64,000 bases of DNA from an uncultured Chlorobiaceae bacterium (GCA_903994455.1 CAJEXI010000011.1:42875-106874); one strand, 5' to 3'; numbered from the stretch's first letter, positions 32,319-42,568 are shown. Made by a program: numbers and translations. The notes: generated by a model not told the origin, from the sequence alone.

Positions 32319-33185
32319 TCAGGGAAGCTGAACAAACTTCTGTGTACTGCTCCCCTGCCCATCGACCAGCAGTTCACTATAGCACAGTGGATTGTAGCGA
32401 AAACTTCCCCCATTGATAAAGGTTATTCCATCGACCGAGTAGCTCTGAAAGCGGTGAAAATGGCCATGCAGCACCAATTTTGCATGCATAACCTTCATAA
32501 GGCCGAGGAACTCTTCACGGTTTTTCAGCTCCATAGTCCAGTCAAAAGCCTGATCAATCAACGAATCAGTTCCATAAACTTTGTACGCATGATGGCAAAG
32601 CCCGATGACAAAACACTCTTTCAAAGAGAAAAGGACACGTTCCACACGCAAAGCGCGCAACTGCCCCGTACTAATTGATCCTCTGGCTCCAAGAGGATTA
32701 TCGGCAGGATACCATGGATATACCGAGTTAAGGGCGGCAAAAGCGATCTTCACCGATGGATAGTTTATGATCTTGACAAAAGGAAAAGCGTTATCGCCCC
32801 GTTCTTCTCCGGTTATAAGCTCCTGAAAAAAAACACAAAATGCTTTCAATTTGCGGTCAAAAGCTTTTTTTCTGGCCAAAGGAAGAGGATTCAGCGCATT
32901 ATAAAATCGCATCTCCTCTTCAAGATTAATCAAATCGTGATTACCGGCAACAACGGTAGCCTTTTCCCAGTGGTAAAAACCATGACTTTCAAGTTTTTCC
33001 CTGACAATACGCCACTCTGCTGGAGCAGCGTTATTGCTCAGATCACCTGAAATAACAAGGTGATCAAAACCTTCGGTATTGAAATGATCAAGCAGACGAT
33101 CAAGGCTACCAAGCTGACGATTTTCCTGGTTTCCAGAAAAATGAAGATCCGATATATGCGCTATTTTCACCACGTCTTTAATCAA
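32319..33185 (-). CDS. Calcineurin-like metallophosphoesterase
   Basis: Cytoplasmic metal-dependent phosphoesterase of unknown substrate. All dimetal motifs are present in order: HISDLHFSG, VISGDLSNN, VAGNHD, GLCHHAYK and LHGHFHRF. At 288 residues it resembles the UDP-2,3-diacylglucosamine hydrolase/cAMP phosphodiesterase class (PF00149), but no finer assignment is supported. It is convergent with the rubrerythrin-like gene and has its own promoter region upstream of 33185. Confidence 0.85.
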   Translation of the reverse strand: MIKDVVKIAHISDLHFSGNQENRQLGSLDRLLDHFNTEGFDHLVISGDLSNNAAPAEWRIVREKLESHGFYHWEKATVVAGNHDLINLEEEMRFYNALNPLPLARKKAFDRKLKAFCVFFQELITGEERGDNAFPFVKIINYPSVKIAFAALNSVYPWYPADNPLGARGSISTGQLRALRVERVLFSLKECFVIGLCHHAYKVYGTDSLIDQAFDWTMELKNREEFLGLMKVMHAKLVLHGHFHRFQSYSVDGITFINGGSFRYNPLCYSELLVDGQGSSTQKFVQLP

Positions 33186-33341
33186 TTTAAATTAGACTTG
33201 CGGTTTTCAATTCTAAAACAGTAAATTGAGCCCTATTTTATTCATCCAGCATTAACAATCACCGCAAAAACCTAATGCTATGAGGATATATAGTTACGAT
33301 TCAACCAGCGGCATCAACGCAATCTACTATACCGATCAACT

Positions 33342-35462
33342 ATGAAAAAAAAAATAATTGCGCTTCAAGAACTCTCCAAAAACCTCTGGTGGTCATGGGA
33401 TACAGAAGCAAAACAAATTTTTGACGAACTCTCCCCCCTCCTTTGGGAACGAAACAATCACAATCCTGTTGAACTATTACGGCAGATATCTGATGATGAA
33501 CTTGTTGCTCGCTGCGATTCCCAATTTGGCCAAAAAATAGATCGTGTCTATTCGCGCTTTACCCAGTACCTTAACGAGAAAAATACCTGGGCAGCAAAAA
33601 ATACGCCCGAACTCGTCAAGAGTCCGGTTGCCTATTTCAGTGCAGAGTTCGGTATTCATGAAAGCGTCAGAGTATATTCCGGAGGGCTCGGTGTTCTTGC
33701 TGGCGACCACCTGAAATCAGCCAGCGATTTGGGGATCAATTTTATAGGTATCACACTGTTTTACTCAGAGGGCTACTTCCGCCAGCACCTTAATCGAGAC
33801 GGATGGCAGATTGAAGACTATCCCCTGCAACACCCTGAGCACCTTCCTATTGAAAAAGTGAACCGTCTTGACGGCAAGAATATGATCATCTCGGTGAATA
33901 TCGCTCAAAGTGAAGTCTTTGCGCAGGTATGGAAACTCAAGGTTGGCCGGGCAACACTTTTTCTTCTTGACACCAATATTAACGCTAATGAATCGCACTA
34001 TCGCGACATCTGTTGCAGAGTTTATGGTGGCGACCAGAATACGCGCATCAACCAGGAGATACTGCTTGGTATCGGAGGCGCAAAACTTCTCGATCAGCTC
34101 AATATTAAGCCTGTAGTCTATCACATGAACGAAGGGCACTCTGCATTTCTGACGTTCGAATTACTTGCCAAAGAACTTTCCCGTGGCATCTCAGAAAAAG
34201 AGGCAATCGAAAATGTACGGTCACGATGCGTCTTCACAACGCACACCCCTGTTCCTGCCGGTCATGACCGCTTCTCCAGAGACATGATGCACTACACGTT
34301 CGACAAATACCTCGCAACTATTGGCATGAGCTTCGATAAGATGATGCTGCTTGGTTCCGAAGACAAGGAGGACGTTAACGGACTTTTCACCATGACAGTC
34401 CTGGCCCTCAACCTTTCAAGGTCGGCAAATGGTGTCTCTAAACTGCACGGTGAGGTTTCACGAAATATGTGGCAACAGCTCTACCCTGAAAAAACTGTTG
34501 CAGAGGTTCCAATCGGACATATCACCAACGGTGTGCACACCACGACCTGGGCATGCGGATATACTGAACTTTTCTGGAATAAATTTACGGACAGCCTTGA
34601 CGAAATGACCTTTTCGCGTGAAGCTACTGAAGCCGTGCTTGCTCAGGTCACCGATGAAGATCTCTGGTCGCTCCGTTACAACCTGAAGCGCAACCTTATT
34701 GACTTCATGGACCGGTATCTGGCCAACCAACTGTTTCACCAGCATCAGCACATGGGTATGTTCCAGCAAGATTCACTGGAATCAGGGAAAAACACCTTTT
34801 CACCTGACGTGCTGACGATAGGGTTTGCAAGACGTTTTGCTACCTACAAGCGTGCTCCACTGATTTTCAGGGATCTTGATCGCCTTAACAGAATCATCAA
34901 TCATCCGATCAGGCCCATGCAGATTGTTTTTGCCGGAAAAGCTCATCCACACGATGACGCAGGCAAAGATTATATCCGCCAAATCATTGAGCATTCCCGT
35001 AGGCCACAGTTTGTCGGAAAGGTTATTTTTCTGGAAAACTATAATCTTGGTATTGCAAAACGGATGGTCTCTGGCGTTGATGTCTGGCTGAACACTCCGG
35101 TAAGACCAATGGAAGCCAGCGGTACATCAGGCGAAAAGACCGTCTTGCATGGTGGACTGAATTTCAGTGTTCTCGACGGATGGTGGCCTGAAGCTTATAA
35201 TGGCGAAAACGGTTTTTCGATCGGCAACGGTGAGTCTTTTGAAAATCATCAGGAGCAGGATAATTTCGATGTCGAAAAAATGTACACTGCTCTGGAAACC
35301 CAGATCGTTCCATCATTTTACGATCGTAACGAGAACAATATTCCTGTTAAATGGATTAAAAAAATCAGGAATGCCATTGCAACCATAGCACCTGAATACA
35401 ACACCCATCGAATGGTAAGGGACTATGCAACCCGCTACTATCTGAACAAGAAAGAAAACTAA
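33342..35462 (+). CDS. glgP: Alpha-glucan (glycogen) phosphorylase
   Basis: Releases glucose 1-phosphate from glycogen. Residues 1-105 match the DUF3417 N-terminal domain found on the short GT35 phosphorylases (ELSKNLWWSWD). The PLP-lysine region reads EASGTSGEKTVLHGG followed by LSVLDGWW-like sequence FSVLDGWWPEAYNG. Length 706 matches the short bacterial/archaeal type rather than E. coli GlgP (815). A strong intrinsic terminator follows. Confidence 0.93.
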   Translation: MKKKIIALQELSKNLWWSWDTEAKQIFDELSPLLWERNNHNPVELLRQISDDELVARCDSQFGQKIDRVYSRFTQYLNEKNTWAAKNTPELVKSPVAYFSAEFGIHESVRVYSGGLGVLAGDHLKSASDLGINFIGITLFYSEGYFRQHLNRDGWQIEDYPLQHPEHLPIEKVNRLDGKNMIISVNIAQSEVFAQVWKLKVGRATLFLLDTNINANESHYRDICCRVYGGDQNTRINQEILLGIGGAKLLDQLNIKPVVYHMNEGHSAFLTFELLAKELSRGISEKEAIENVRSRCVFTTHTPVPAGHDRFSRDMMHYTFDKYLATIGMSFDKMMLLGSEDKEDVNGLFTMTVLALNLSRSANGVSKLHGEVSRNMWQQLYPEKTVAEVPIGHITNGVHTTTWACGYTELFWNKFTDSLDEMTFSREATEAVLAQVTDEDLWSLRYNLKRNLIDFMDRYLANQLFHQHQHMGMFQQDSLESGKNTFSPDVLTIGFARRFATYKRAPLIFRDLDRLNRIINHPIRPMQIVFAGKAHPHDDAGKDYIRQIIEHSRRPQFVGKVIFLENYNLGIAKRMVSGVDVWLNTPVRPMEASGTSGEKTVLHGGLNFSVLDGWWPEAYNGENGFSIGNGESFENHQEQDNFDVEKMYTALETQIVPSFYDRNENNIPVKWIKKIRNAIATIAPEYNTHRMVRDYATRYYLNKKEN

Positions 35463-35486
35463 ACTGAACAGCTATGCTGTCTGTTA

Positions 35487-35528
35487 TTATTCCTGACCGG
35501 GCAAAACCAGTCAGGAATAAATTTTTTG
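35487..35528 (+). terminator. Intrinsic terminator after glgP
   Basis: An 11-bp perfect stem TTATTCCTGAC/GTCAGGAATAA with a 12-base loop is followed by ATTTTTTGC. It separates glgP from pyrD. Confidence 0.85.
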
Positions 35529-35555
35529 CTTTTATTTCCTTCAAGCACCTCAACC

Positions 35556-36500
35556 ATGAGTCTACACGCAACCGCCAAATCAACAACCAGCGCAGCAGTC
35601 GATCTCGGCCGTGGACTTACACTGAAATCTCCTGTACTCCTTGCATCAGGCACCGTCTCTTATGGAGAAGAAGTGAGCCAACTCTGCGATTTGTCCAAAA
35701 TCGGTGGTCTGGTAACCAAAGCAATTTCCCTTGAATCCAGGATCGGCAATCCTCCGCAGCGTATAGCCGAAACTCCTTCAGGGGTGCTCAATGCTATCGG
35801 ACTGGCCAATGTTGGACTAGAGCGATTCATTGCAGAAAAAATACCCTTTCTTCGCCAGCTCAACACTGCCGTCATTGTCAATATTGCCGGACGCTCAATC
35901 GATGACTACGGTGAGGTTGTGTCGAGACTTGATGGTATTGAAGGTCTCCATGGTTACGAAATTAACCTCTCTTGCCCAAATGTCAAGGATGAGTGCATGA
36001 TTATGGGAGTAAGCAGGGAGGCGACCTTTGAAATTGTTTCACAATTGCGCAAGATAACTCCCCGGCACCTCATGATCAAGCTGACACCAAACGTCACATC
36101 TATCAGCTCAATTGCCCTGGCTGCCGAAGAGGCTGGCGCTGATTCTGTTTCCCTCATCAACACCGTGGTCGGCATGGCAATTAACTATAAAACCCGCAGG
36201 CCGCTGTTAAAAAACATTACCGGAGGATTGTCCGGGCCAGCCATCAAGCCAATTGCCCTTGCAAAAGTATGGGAAGTCTACAATGCCGTTAAAATCCCGG
36301 TTGTCGGTATGGGTGGTATTGCCGGATTTGAGGACGCTATGGAGTTTTTTCTTGCCGGTTCACAAGCAATACAGATCGGCACCATGAACTTTGTGTATCC
36401 CGATATCGGCGAAAAAGTGGCCACTGCCATTGAACAGTTTTTCTCAGCTCCCGAAGCGCCCCCCTTCAGTGAATACTGTGGAGGTCTGGTCACCGGCTAA
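35556..36500 (+). CDS. pyrD: Dihydroorotate dehydrogenase, class 1B catalytic subunit
   Basis: Oxidises dihydroorotate to orotate in pyrimidine synthesis. Motifs include LKSPVLLASGTVSYG, TKAISLESRIGNPPQR, the catalytic-cysteine segment EINLSCPNV, and the FMN-phosphate loop GMGGIAGFEDAMEF. The cysteine base marks class 1, and the length and pattern fit the NAD-linked 1B type, which pairs with PyrK (not present here). The start at 35556 was chosen because homology begins shortly after; an ATG at 35526 lies against the terminator. Confidence 0.94.
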   Translation: MSLHATAKSTTSAAVDLGRGLTLKSPVLLASGTVSYGEEVSQLCDLSKIGGLVTKAISLESRIGNPPQRIAETPSGVLNAIGLANVGLERFIAEKIPFLRQLNTAVIVNIAGRSIDDYGEVVSRLDGIEGLHGYEINLSCPNVKDECMIMGVSREATFEIVSQLRKITPRHLMIKLTPNVTSISSIALAAEEAGADSVSLINTVVGMAINYKTRRPLLKNITGGLSGPAIKPIALAKVWEVYNAVKIPVVGMGGIAGFEDAMEFFLAGSQAIQIGTMNFVYPDIGEKVATAIEQFFSAPEAPPFSEYCGGLVTG

Positions 36501-37038
36501 TAGCTAACGATGCCCGATCCTTTTGTTTGAAAGGTATTTCCTTTCGCGACGACCACTGATTTTCAGACCCGGACGGCGCTTGTACCTTGACGATGCGTTG
36601 CTGTTGGTCCAACAAATAGCGAGTCCCGAGCTGTTCGCGAATCTCTTTGTCAAATATTTTCAGTTCAAGAGGACGAGCAATAACCACAGCAATCAAAACT
36701 GCAAAAATAAGCCTTGGAGAGGCTTGGTAGAACTGTTTCAGCATTTTAGAACTCTTTTTGATACTTGAAACAATATAACGGTCAAGATTAAAAATCGCGA
36801 CACCCCAGAGCAACCCAAAAAGTAACGACCATAATTCAGCAAAAGCGCTCCCCTAAAAAACAAAATAAAGCGCATAGCCGCCAGACAAGCCTGCAAAAAG
36901 CGCGGTAAAAAAAATTGTCGCCCCGATACCAAGATATTTGCTATGCTCTGTAGGGTACTTTTCAATCACTGACACTGGTGTACCGGCACAAATCCAGAAA
37001 AAACGCTGTATCCGGGAAAAGATCATAGGAGAACCCAT
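36490..37038 (-). pseudogene. Broken DUF4407 membrane protein gene
   Basis: Read on the minus strand, the frame starts at 37038 with an intact DUF4407-type N-terminus (FFWICAGTPVSVIEKYPTE, GIGATIFFTALFAGLSGGYALY). It hits an in-frame TAG at about 36853, then continues in the same frame with WSLLFGLLWGVAIFNLDR and IVSSIKKSSKMLKQF to 36490. The family is normally about 300-400 residues with a coiled coil and a last TM helix; both are missing here. So the gene has a nonsense mutation and a lost 3' half. Its end overlaps the convergent pyrD by 11 bp. Confidence 0.75.
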
Positions 37039-37211
37039 TACTCACCATTATTGCCGAAAACTTCCAACATCCTCTTACGCTGTGTTGTTCGGAGAAATTT
37101 AGTGCTTTTTTTTTATTATTTTCCACCCGCAAGAACACAAGCAGATTCTGAATATTCACAATTTCCTCTATTGTTGAGCGTTGCGGTTATAACTATTAAA
37201 CCTTTTTTGAC

Positions 37212-37685
37212 ATGCGTATTGGAATCGGTATCGATGTACACCCTTTTGCAGAAGGCCGGAGGCTGGTGATCGGCGGTGTTTATATTCCTGAACACAAAGG
37301 ACTGGACGGCCACAGCGATGCCGATGTCCTGCTTCATGCCGTCAGTGATGCCCTTCTTGGAGCAGCCGCACTCGGAGATATTGGTTTACACTTTCCGAAT
37401 ACAAGCCAGGAATTCAAGGATATCGACAGCATGATCCTGCTTATGCAGGTTAAAAAACTTCTCGAAAAGAACGGCTACGAGACCGTCAATGTCGATGCCA
37501 TGCTTCTTCTTGAAGCGCCTAAAATCGCAACCTACATTACCGAAATGCGTAAAAACATTGCACGCTGTCTCGGCATTGAGATCGGGGCAGTCTCGGTCAA
37601 GGCGACCACCAACGAAAAACTTGGCTACATAGGACGGGAAGAGGGTGCAGCAGCCCATGCTGTCTGTATTATCAAGCGAACCTAA
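37212..37685 (+). CDS. ispF: 2-C-methyl-D-erythritol 2,4-cyclodiphosphate synthase
   Basis: MEP-pathway isoprenoid enzyme, needed for quinones, carotenoids and the chlorophyll phytol or farnesyl tails. The N-terminal metal motif GIGIDVHPF and the segment [20 protein letters not shown] hold the zinc ligands; later [14 protein letters not shown] is typical. The length of 157 is standard. The 3' end overlaps the convergent permease gene by 4 bp. Confidence 0.96.
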   Translation: MRIGIGIDVHPFAEGRRLVIGGVYIPEHKGLDGHSDADVLLHAVSDALLGAAALGDIGLHFPNTSQEFKDIDSMILLMQVKKLLEKNGYETVNVDAMLLLEAPKIATYITEMRKNIARCLGIEIGAVSVKATTNEKLGYIGREEGAAAHAVCIIKRT

Positions 37686-38956
37686 GCTCCGACTTCGCCC
37701 CTGAGGATACTGACTGGCACATAGCGTGTCGCCTTTCTTGCCGGGCTCCAGGAGGAGAGTACGGCAATAAGAATACCAAAAACAATCACCACCAGATGAG
37801 CATCCGGTAGTTCAATGATGTTGATCCGGTCACTCTTCAGCACTCCTGCAGTACTTGCCTCGAAACGGATAGATGCTACTAAATGGCAAATCAGATGCCC
37901 CAGGGGACTGCCAACAAGAACCCCCAGAATACCGATCATCAGTCCTTCGAGCATGAAAATAGTGGTGATATTTCTGCCCGGCATACCCATTGATCGCATG
38001 ATGGCGATATCTTTCACCTTTTGCAGAATCACGGTGGTCATGACCGATGAAACACCCAGACCGGCCACGACAAAAACAAAACCAACGAGCACCAGCGTAA
38101 TCAGTGCATTACGGTTATAAAACTCGATGATATTGCGGTTTGTTTCATCCCAACTCTCACTTTTATAGCCACTGAGGGCTTCAACCCGGCTGGCAGTCTG
38201 GCGAGCACGCTCAACATAAGCTGTTCTCAAACCAATCCCGGTCACCGAATTTGATGCAATCCCCTCCATTCTCTGCGCAAGAGAGAGATTAACATAGGCC
38301 TCTCGCTCGTCCTTTGCATTAAATCCACTGCTGAAACGCCCGACAACCGTCACAGGAAACTCTTCACTTTTTTTGGTCACCAGCACAATCCGGCTGCGGT
38401 AACTCACGTCCAGTTTTTTTGCCAGAAGATCTCCAACAAGAATGCCATTGGGAGTTGCGGCCAACTCTTCGATAGCATTTTTTTCAATCAGGTTTTTTTT
38501 CAATCCGGCAATATTGGCTTCAAGATGAGGAATAATACCACGAGCCACGCAGGGAGTAAAGCGAGTTTTATTTCGAGCAATCAGTTTACTGAGCACAAAC
38601 GGTGATATACTGCGAAGCTCCTCCACAGGTCGGATGCTCTGGACAACCTCAGAATAGTTTTTGATAACCTCCTGCTCTTCCAGATTGATATTCCTGCTCA
38701 CCATCGAAACCCTGCCACCGGAAGGAAAAACAATATTATCGGGTATCAGCGGAACAACCCTTTCGGCGCTTATCAGCACATGAGGAGCAGTGTCAATCAC
38801 CTTGGCGATAACATTTGATGATGAACCACGAGAAACAGAGATGGTCGTCACCAGCATGGCCGAACCAACTGCCACACCAAGTGCAGTGAGAAGTGTTTGG
38901 CGTTTTCTCTCCCTGAGATGCACAAAAGCTATCTTCGCCTGTTCTCTATAGTTCAT
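37682..38956 (-). CDS. FtsX/LolE-type ABC transporter permease
   Basis: Membrane permease subunit with one N-terminal TM helix (about 20-40), a large extracytoplasmic domain (about 45-275), and three C-terminal TM helices (about 285-310, 335-360, 385-405). This is the MacB/LolC/FtsX topology. No ATPase gene is adjacent, so the partner is encoded elsewhere. The residues around [17 protein letters not shown] match the cytoplasmic coupling loop of this family. Length 424. Lipoprotein release and export of other cargo are both possible. Confidence 0.8.
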   Translation of the reverse strand: MNYREQAKIAFVHLRERKRQTLLTALGVAVGSAMLVTTISVSRGSSSNVIAKVIDTAPHVLISAERVVPLIPDNIVFPSGGRVSMVSRNINLEEQEVIKNYSEVVQSIRPVEELRSISPFVLSKLIARNKTRFTPCVARGIIPHLEANIAGLKKNLIEKNAIEELAATPNGILVGDLLAKKLDVSYRSRIVLVTKKSEEFPVTVVGRFSSGFNAKDEREAYVNLSLAQRMEGIASNSVTGIGLRTAYVERARQTASRVEALSGYKSESWDETNRNIIEFYNRNALITLVLVGFVFVVAGLGVSSVMTTVILQKVKDIAIMRSMGMPGRNITTIFMLEGLMIGILGVLVGSPLGHLICHLVASIRFEASTAGVLKSDRINIIELPDAHLVVIVFGILIAVLSSWSPARKATRYVPVSILRGEVGA

Positions 38957-39022
38957 TCAATAATATGTAGTTCAGCCAACTCCTGGACAAATGGGCTGTG
39001 ATTAAAATTTTAAGACTTATCG

Positions 39023-39052
39023 TTGAAAAATCACACAAAAAATCTATCTTTG
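39023..39052 (+). promoter_or_regulatory. Bacteroidetes-type promoter of the phosphofructokinase gene
   Basis: TTG (39023-39025), 19 bases, then TATCTTTG (39045-39052). This is the -33/-7 consensus TTTG-N19-TAnnTTTG described for Bacteroidetes sigma-A. It lies about 90 bases before the GTG start. Confidence 0.6.
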
Positions 39053-39142
39053 TTTTCAGAAGCGGGAAATCATAATTTCCTGACAAATAAATCAATTTAG
39101 CCATTAAATACTAACCTTGGCATTGAAAAGGAGAGCATAACT

Positions 39143-40348
39143 GTGAAGAAAATTGGTATCCTTACCAGCGGCGGGGATTGCGGCGGGCTTAATGCTGTGC
39201 TGAAAGGCGCAGCATTGATGGCTCTGTCAAAAAATCTTGAACTTTATATCATTCCTAACGGCTACGCCGGTTTATACAACCTTGTGGATCAGGAGCACAT
39301 TGTCCAGCTTGATCTGGTTCGCCTTGACCGGTTTGACGCAAGTTTTGCCGGTTCCGAAGCTGGCCATTCAAGAGTTAAAATCAAGGCCATAAGCAATCCT
39401 GAAAAGTACAACCGCATCAAGGCCGGCATGAAAAAATTCGGTATTGATGCACTTGTTATCAGCGGAGGTGACGATTCAGGCAGCGTTATGGTTGATCTCA
39501 ACCAGCAAGGGATTCAGTGCATCCATGCCCCAAAAACCATGGATCTCGACCTGCAAACCTATTCGGTCGGCGGAGACTCAACCATCAACCGCATCGCACA
39601 GTTTGTGCACGACCTTAAAACAACCGGTAAAACCCACAACAGGGTGCTCGTTACCGAAGTATTCGGGCGTTATGCGGGCCATACCGCTTTCCGCAGTGGC
39701 ATTGCCGCAGAGGCTGACTGTATTCTTATCCCCGAAATTCCGGCGGACTGGAATGTTGTTTATGAACATCTGGCTGAAAGGTTTACCCGCCGGATCAGGG
39801 AGAGCGACGTGCATAGCGGCACCTATACTGTTGTTGTTGCTGAAGGGTTGAAAAATGCCGATGGCACCGATATTGTTGATGAATCGGCCGGCATTGATGC
39901 CTTCGGTCATAAAAAGCTTGCAGGTGCAGGGAAATTTACCTGCCAGCAAATTCAGAAGAGAATGAAAGCTGACCCTGCCATGCCGTTATTTATGAAAGAG
40001 ACCGGCATGTTCGTCAAAGGAGTCTATGAAATTCCGGAGGTCCGTGAAATCCATCCCGGCCATCTTGTTCGTTCAGGCAACTCTTCGGCTTATGACATCA
40101 ACTTCGGCTTTGAAGCCGGGGCAGCCGCCATACTGCTCCTCGTCGACGGAAAAACAGGTGTCACCGTCTCAAAAGTCAAGGGACGAAAAATAGAGTTCAT
40201 TGAATCTGGCAAAGCCATTGTTCAACGCCATGTCGATCTTGACCATGTCGCCATGTATGAGTCGCTCGGTATCTGCTTCGGTCGCAAGCCAACAGCTTAC
40301 GACCCGATTCTGCGCGAAGTAGACGGTGTTTACGAAAGGATTTACTGA
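39143..40348 (+). CDS. pfkA: 6-phosphofructokinase, probably PPi-dependent type
   Basis: Phosphorylates fructose 6-phosphate (or the reverse). The GTG start at 39143 is preceded by AAAGGAGAG. Motifs are GILTSGGDCGGLNAVL, GGDD (108-111), PKT (130-132), VGGDSTINRIAQ, and VTEVFGRYAGHTAF. The aspartate at position 111 (GGDD in place of GGDG) and the lysine at 131 (PKT in place of PGT) are the two residues that mark pyrophosphate-dependent enzymes. The usual TIDND reads TMDLD, an unusual change next to the catalytic aspartate. Length 401. The phosphoryl donor is a prediction from these residues. Confidence 0.88.
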   Translation: MKKIGILTSGGDCGGLNAVLKGAALMALSKNLELYIIPNGYAGLYNLVDQEHIVQLDLVRLDRFDASFAGSEAGHSRVKIKAISNPEKYNRIKAGMKKFGIDALVISGGDDSGSVMVDLNQQGIQCIHAPKTMDLDLQTYSVGGDSTINRIAQFVHDLKTTGKTHNRVLVTEVFGRYAGHTAFRSGIAAEADCILIPEIPADWNVVYEHLAERFTRRIRESDVHSGTYTVVVAEGLKNADGTDIVDESAGIDAFGHKKLAGAGKFTCQQIQKRMKADPAMPLFMKETGMFVKGVYEIPEVREIHPGHLVRSGNSSAYDINFGFEAGAAAILLLVDGKTGVTVSKVKGRKIEFIESGKAIVQRHVDLDHVAMYESLGICFGRKPTAYDPILREVDGVYERIY

Positions 40349-40368
40349 CTTTTTAAATATTTGGACAT

Positions 40369-40400
40369 AAAAAACCCCGCAACACAACACGGGGTTTTTA
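40369..40400 (+). terminator. Intrinsic terminator after phosphofructokinase gene
   Basis: Perfect stem AAAAACCCCG/CGGGGTTTTT with an 11-base loop and a terminal T run. Reads as a terminator in the plus direction. Confidence 0.9.
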
Positions 40401-40408
40401 TATCTTTG
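40401..40408 (+). promoter_or_regulatory. TATCTTTG box upstream of ilvE
   Basis: The octamer TATCTTTG immediately follows the terminator and lies 41 bases before the ilvE ATG. It matches the TAnnTTTG -7 box. No TTG is found 19 bases upstream, so this is a half-match. Confidence 0.4.
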
Positions 40409-40449
40409 AGCTTACGACCGGTAATGTTTTAACACCCAAAGCCTGCATC

Positions 40450-41361
40450 ATGAACAAGTCTGCCAAAATCTGGATGAACGGTGAACTGATTGACTGGATT
40501 GACGCAAAAATCCACATTCTGTCACATGTCGTTCATTACGGTTCGTCTATTTTTGAAGGAATACGCTGCTATGAAACCCTCAAGGGCTCGGCCGTTCTTT
40601 TTCTGGACGAACACATCAAACGCCTCAGAGACTCATGCAAAATATACCGTATCGAAATTCCTTATTCAGAAAAAGAGCTGAAAGAGGCTATCATCACAAC
40701 TATCCAGGCAAACGACCACAAATCCTGCTATGTCCGACCTCTGGTTTATCGCGGTCAGGGAGCCTTGGGAGTTAACCCGCACAGGGCATCCATAGAGGTT
40801 GCTATTGCGACCTGGGAGTGGGGTTCTTACCTGGGAGAAGATGTTCTTGAAAACGGCGTTGATGTCTGCATCTCCTCATGGAACAGGCCAGCCCCCAATA
40901 CCGTGCCAACGTTGGCAAAAGCTGGCGGAAACTACCTTAACTCACAGCTCATCAAAATGGAAGCCTTGATGGACGACTATGCTGAAGGCCTTGCGCTGGA
41001 TGTCAACGGTTATGTCTCTGAAGGGAGCGGTGAGAATATTTTTGTTATCCGCGACGGGATTATCTACACCCCCATGTCGGCCCAGTCGATACTGCCTGGC
41101 TTTACACGATACGCTATCATGCACATTGCCAAACTGCATGGCTATGATGTCCGTGAAACACTGATTCCCCGCGAAGCGCTCTATATTGCCGACGAAGTCT
41201 TCCTGACCGGCACTGCTGCTGAAATCACTCCGGTAAGAAGCATCGACAAATACCCTGTCGGCAATGAAAAACGCGGCCCGATCACTGAGGTACTGCAACA
41301 CGAGTATTTGAAAATAGTCAAGACCGGCGAAGACCCCTACAACTGGCTAACCTTTATTTAA
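40450..41361 (+). CDS. ilvE: Branched-chain amino acid aminotransferase (class IV)
   Basis: PLP enzyme catalysing the last step of leucine, isoleucine and valine synthesis. The class IV signature region is visible: HVVHYGSSIFEGIRCYE near the N-terminus, the conserved YVRPLVYRGQG, and EGSGENIFVIRDGIIYTP. The PLP lysine lies in TLAKAGGNYLNSQ. Length 303 matches IlvE. It is followed after 16 bp by holB. Confidence 0.94.
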   Translation: MNKSAKIWMNGELIDWIDAKIHILSHVVHYGSSIFEGIRCYETLKGSAVLFLDEHIKRLRDSCKIYRIEIPYSEKELKEAIITTIQANDHKSCYVRPLVYRGQGALGVNPHRASIEVAIATWEWGSYLGEDVLENGVDVCISSWNRPAPNTVPTLAKAGGNYLNSQLIKMEALMDDYAEGLALDVNGYVSEGSGENIFVIRDGIIYTPMSAQSILPGFTRYAIMHIAKLHGYDVRETLIPREALYIADEVFLTGTAAEITPVRSIDKYPVGNEKRGPITEVLQHEYLKIVKTGEDPYNWLTFI

Positions 41362-41377
41362 GCACCGCAAGGCAGGC

Positions 41378-42568
41378 ATGAGCTGGAAAAACATTATCGG
41401 CCAAAAACAGCAGATCCGCGTTTTACAGAACGCTCTTGAAACAGAGCGTTTTGCTCATGCCTACCTCTTCACCGGCCCTGATGGATCGGGAAAAGAGTCC
41501 GTAGCTTTTGAAATCGCCTCAATTCTTAACTGCAGTCATGCACCAGCCAACCCTCAGACAGGATCATGCGAGTTGTGCCCCGACTGCCTGCAAGTCCACT
41601 CGTTCATGCATCCGAACGTAGAGTATATTTTTCCAGTCGAATCAGCTCTGCTTGATGCGGGTGACACCGCCAAAAAGGAGAACAAGCGCTTTACCGAAGC
41701 CAGGGAACGCTACGATGCTCTCATTGAGCAAAAAAAGCAGAACCCCTACTTTGCCCCTGCCATGGAACGATCTATGGGCATTCTGACCGAACAGATCATC
41801 ACCCTTCAGCATAAAGCCATGTTTATGCCGAACAAGGGAAGCAAAAAAATTTTTATTATTTCACAGGCCGAAAGGCTGCACCCTTCGGCGGCAAACAAGC
41901 TGCTGAAACTGCTCGAAGAACCACCGCCGCACGTGCTCTTTATTCTTGTTTCATCAAGACCCGAAGCGCTACTGCCCACCATCCGTTCGCGATGCCAGGC
42001 GGTCAGGTTTTCACGAGTAACTGCCCAGGAACTGCAACGGTGGCTCAAAGAAAATCGACCGGAAATCATAGACAACGAGCGCAGTTTGATTACCAGTTTT
42101 TCGAGAGGCAACCTCCGACTGGCTTGGGAGCTTATCAACAATCGCGACAGCAACCCGGCAGAAACGGCCACGATTGTGCTGCGTGATAAAGCGCTCGACT
42201 ACTTGCGTAAGGTGCTCACACCTGGCCGCTTCCATGATGCTATAATCTCATGCGAGCAAAACGCCAAAACCCTTTCACGCGGCGACCTCACACTCTTTCT
42301 TGCCTCACTCCTGCTCTTTTTTCAGGACACCAACCACCGCAGCATTAATCCAGACTTTCAGGAGTTGAATAATCCGGACATTACCAAGGCCATTGACCGA
42401 TTTGCAAAAAACTTCCCCAACCCGGATTTTTTCCAGATCTCGACCGTCACTGAAGATGCTATCCGTGCCATTGATCGCAACGCCAATCCACTCCTCGTTA
42501 TGGCCTCCTTCACGGCCAACATCAAGGCCTTACTTCTGAACAGTTCGACACAGCTCTTGACACGTTAG
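41378..42568 (+). CDS. holB: DNA polymerase III delta-prime subunit
   Basis: Clamp-loader subunit of the replicative polymerase. The N-terminal AAA+ domain has HAYLFTGPDGSGKESVA as Walker A and a four-cysteine zinc module (Cys in ILNCS and GSCELCPDC). The SSRPEALLPTIRSRC motif is the SRC arginine-finger region typical of HolB/DnaX. Length 396 is longer than E. coli HolB (334), with an insert around residues 90-130. It probably shares the ilvE transcript. Confidence 0.88.
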   Translation: MSWKNIIGQKQQIRVLQNALETERFAHAYLFTGPDGSGKESVAFEIASILNCSHAPANPQTGSCELCPDCLQVHSFMHPNVEYIFPVESALLDAGDTAKKENKRFTEARERYDALIEQKKQNPYFAPAMERSMGILTEQIITLQHKAMFMPNKGSKKIFIISQAERLHPSAANKLLKLLEEPPPHVLFILVSSRPEALLPTIRSRCQAVRFSRVTAQELQRWLKENRPEIIDNERSLITSFSRGNLRLAWELINNRDSNPAETATIVLRDKALDYLRKVLTPGRFHDAIISCEQNAKTLSRGDLTLFLASLLLFFQDTNHRSINPDFQELNNPDITKAIDRFAKNFPNPDFFQISTVTEDAIRAIDRNANPLLVMASFTANIKALLLNSSTQLLTR

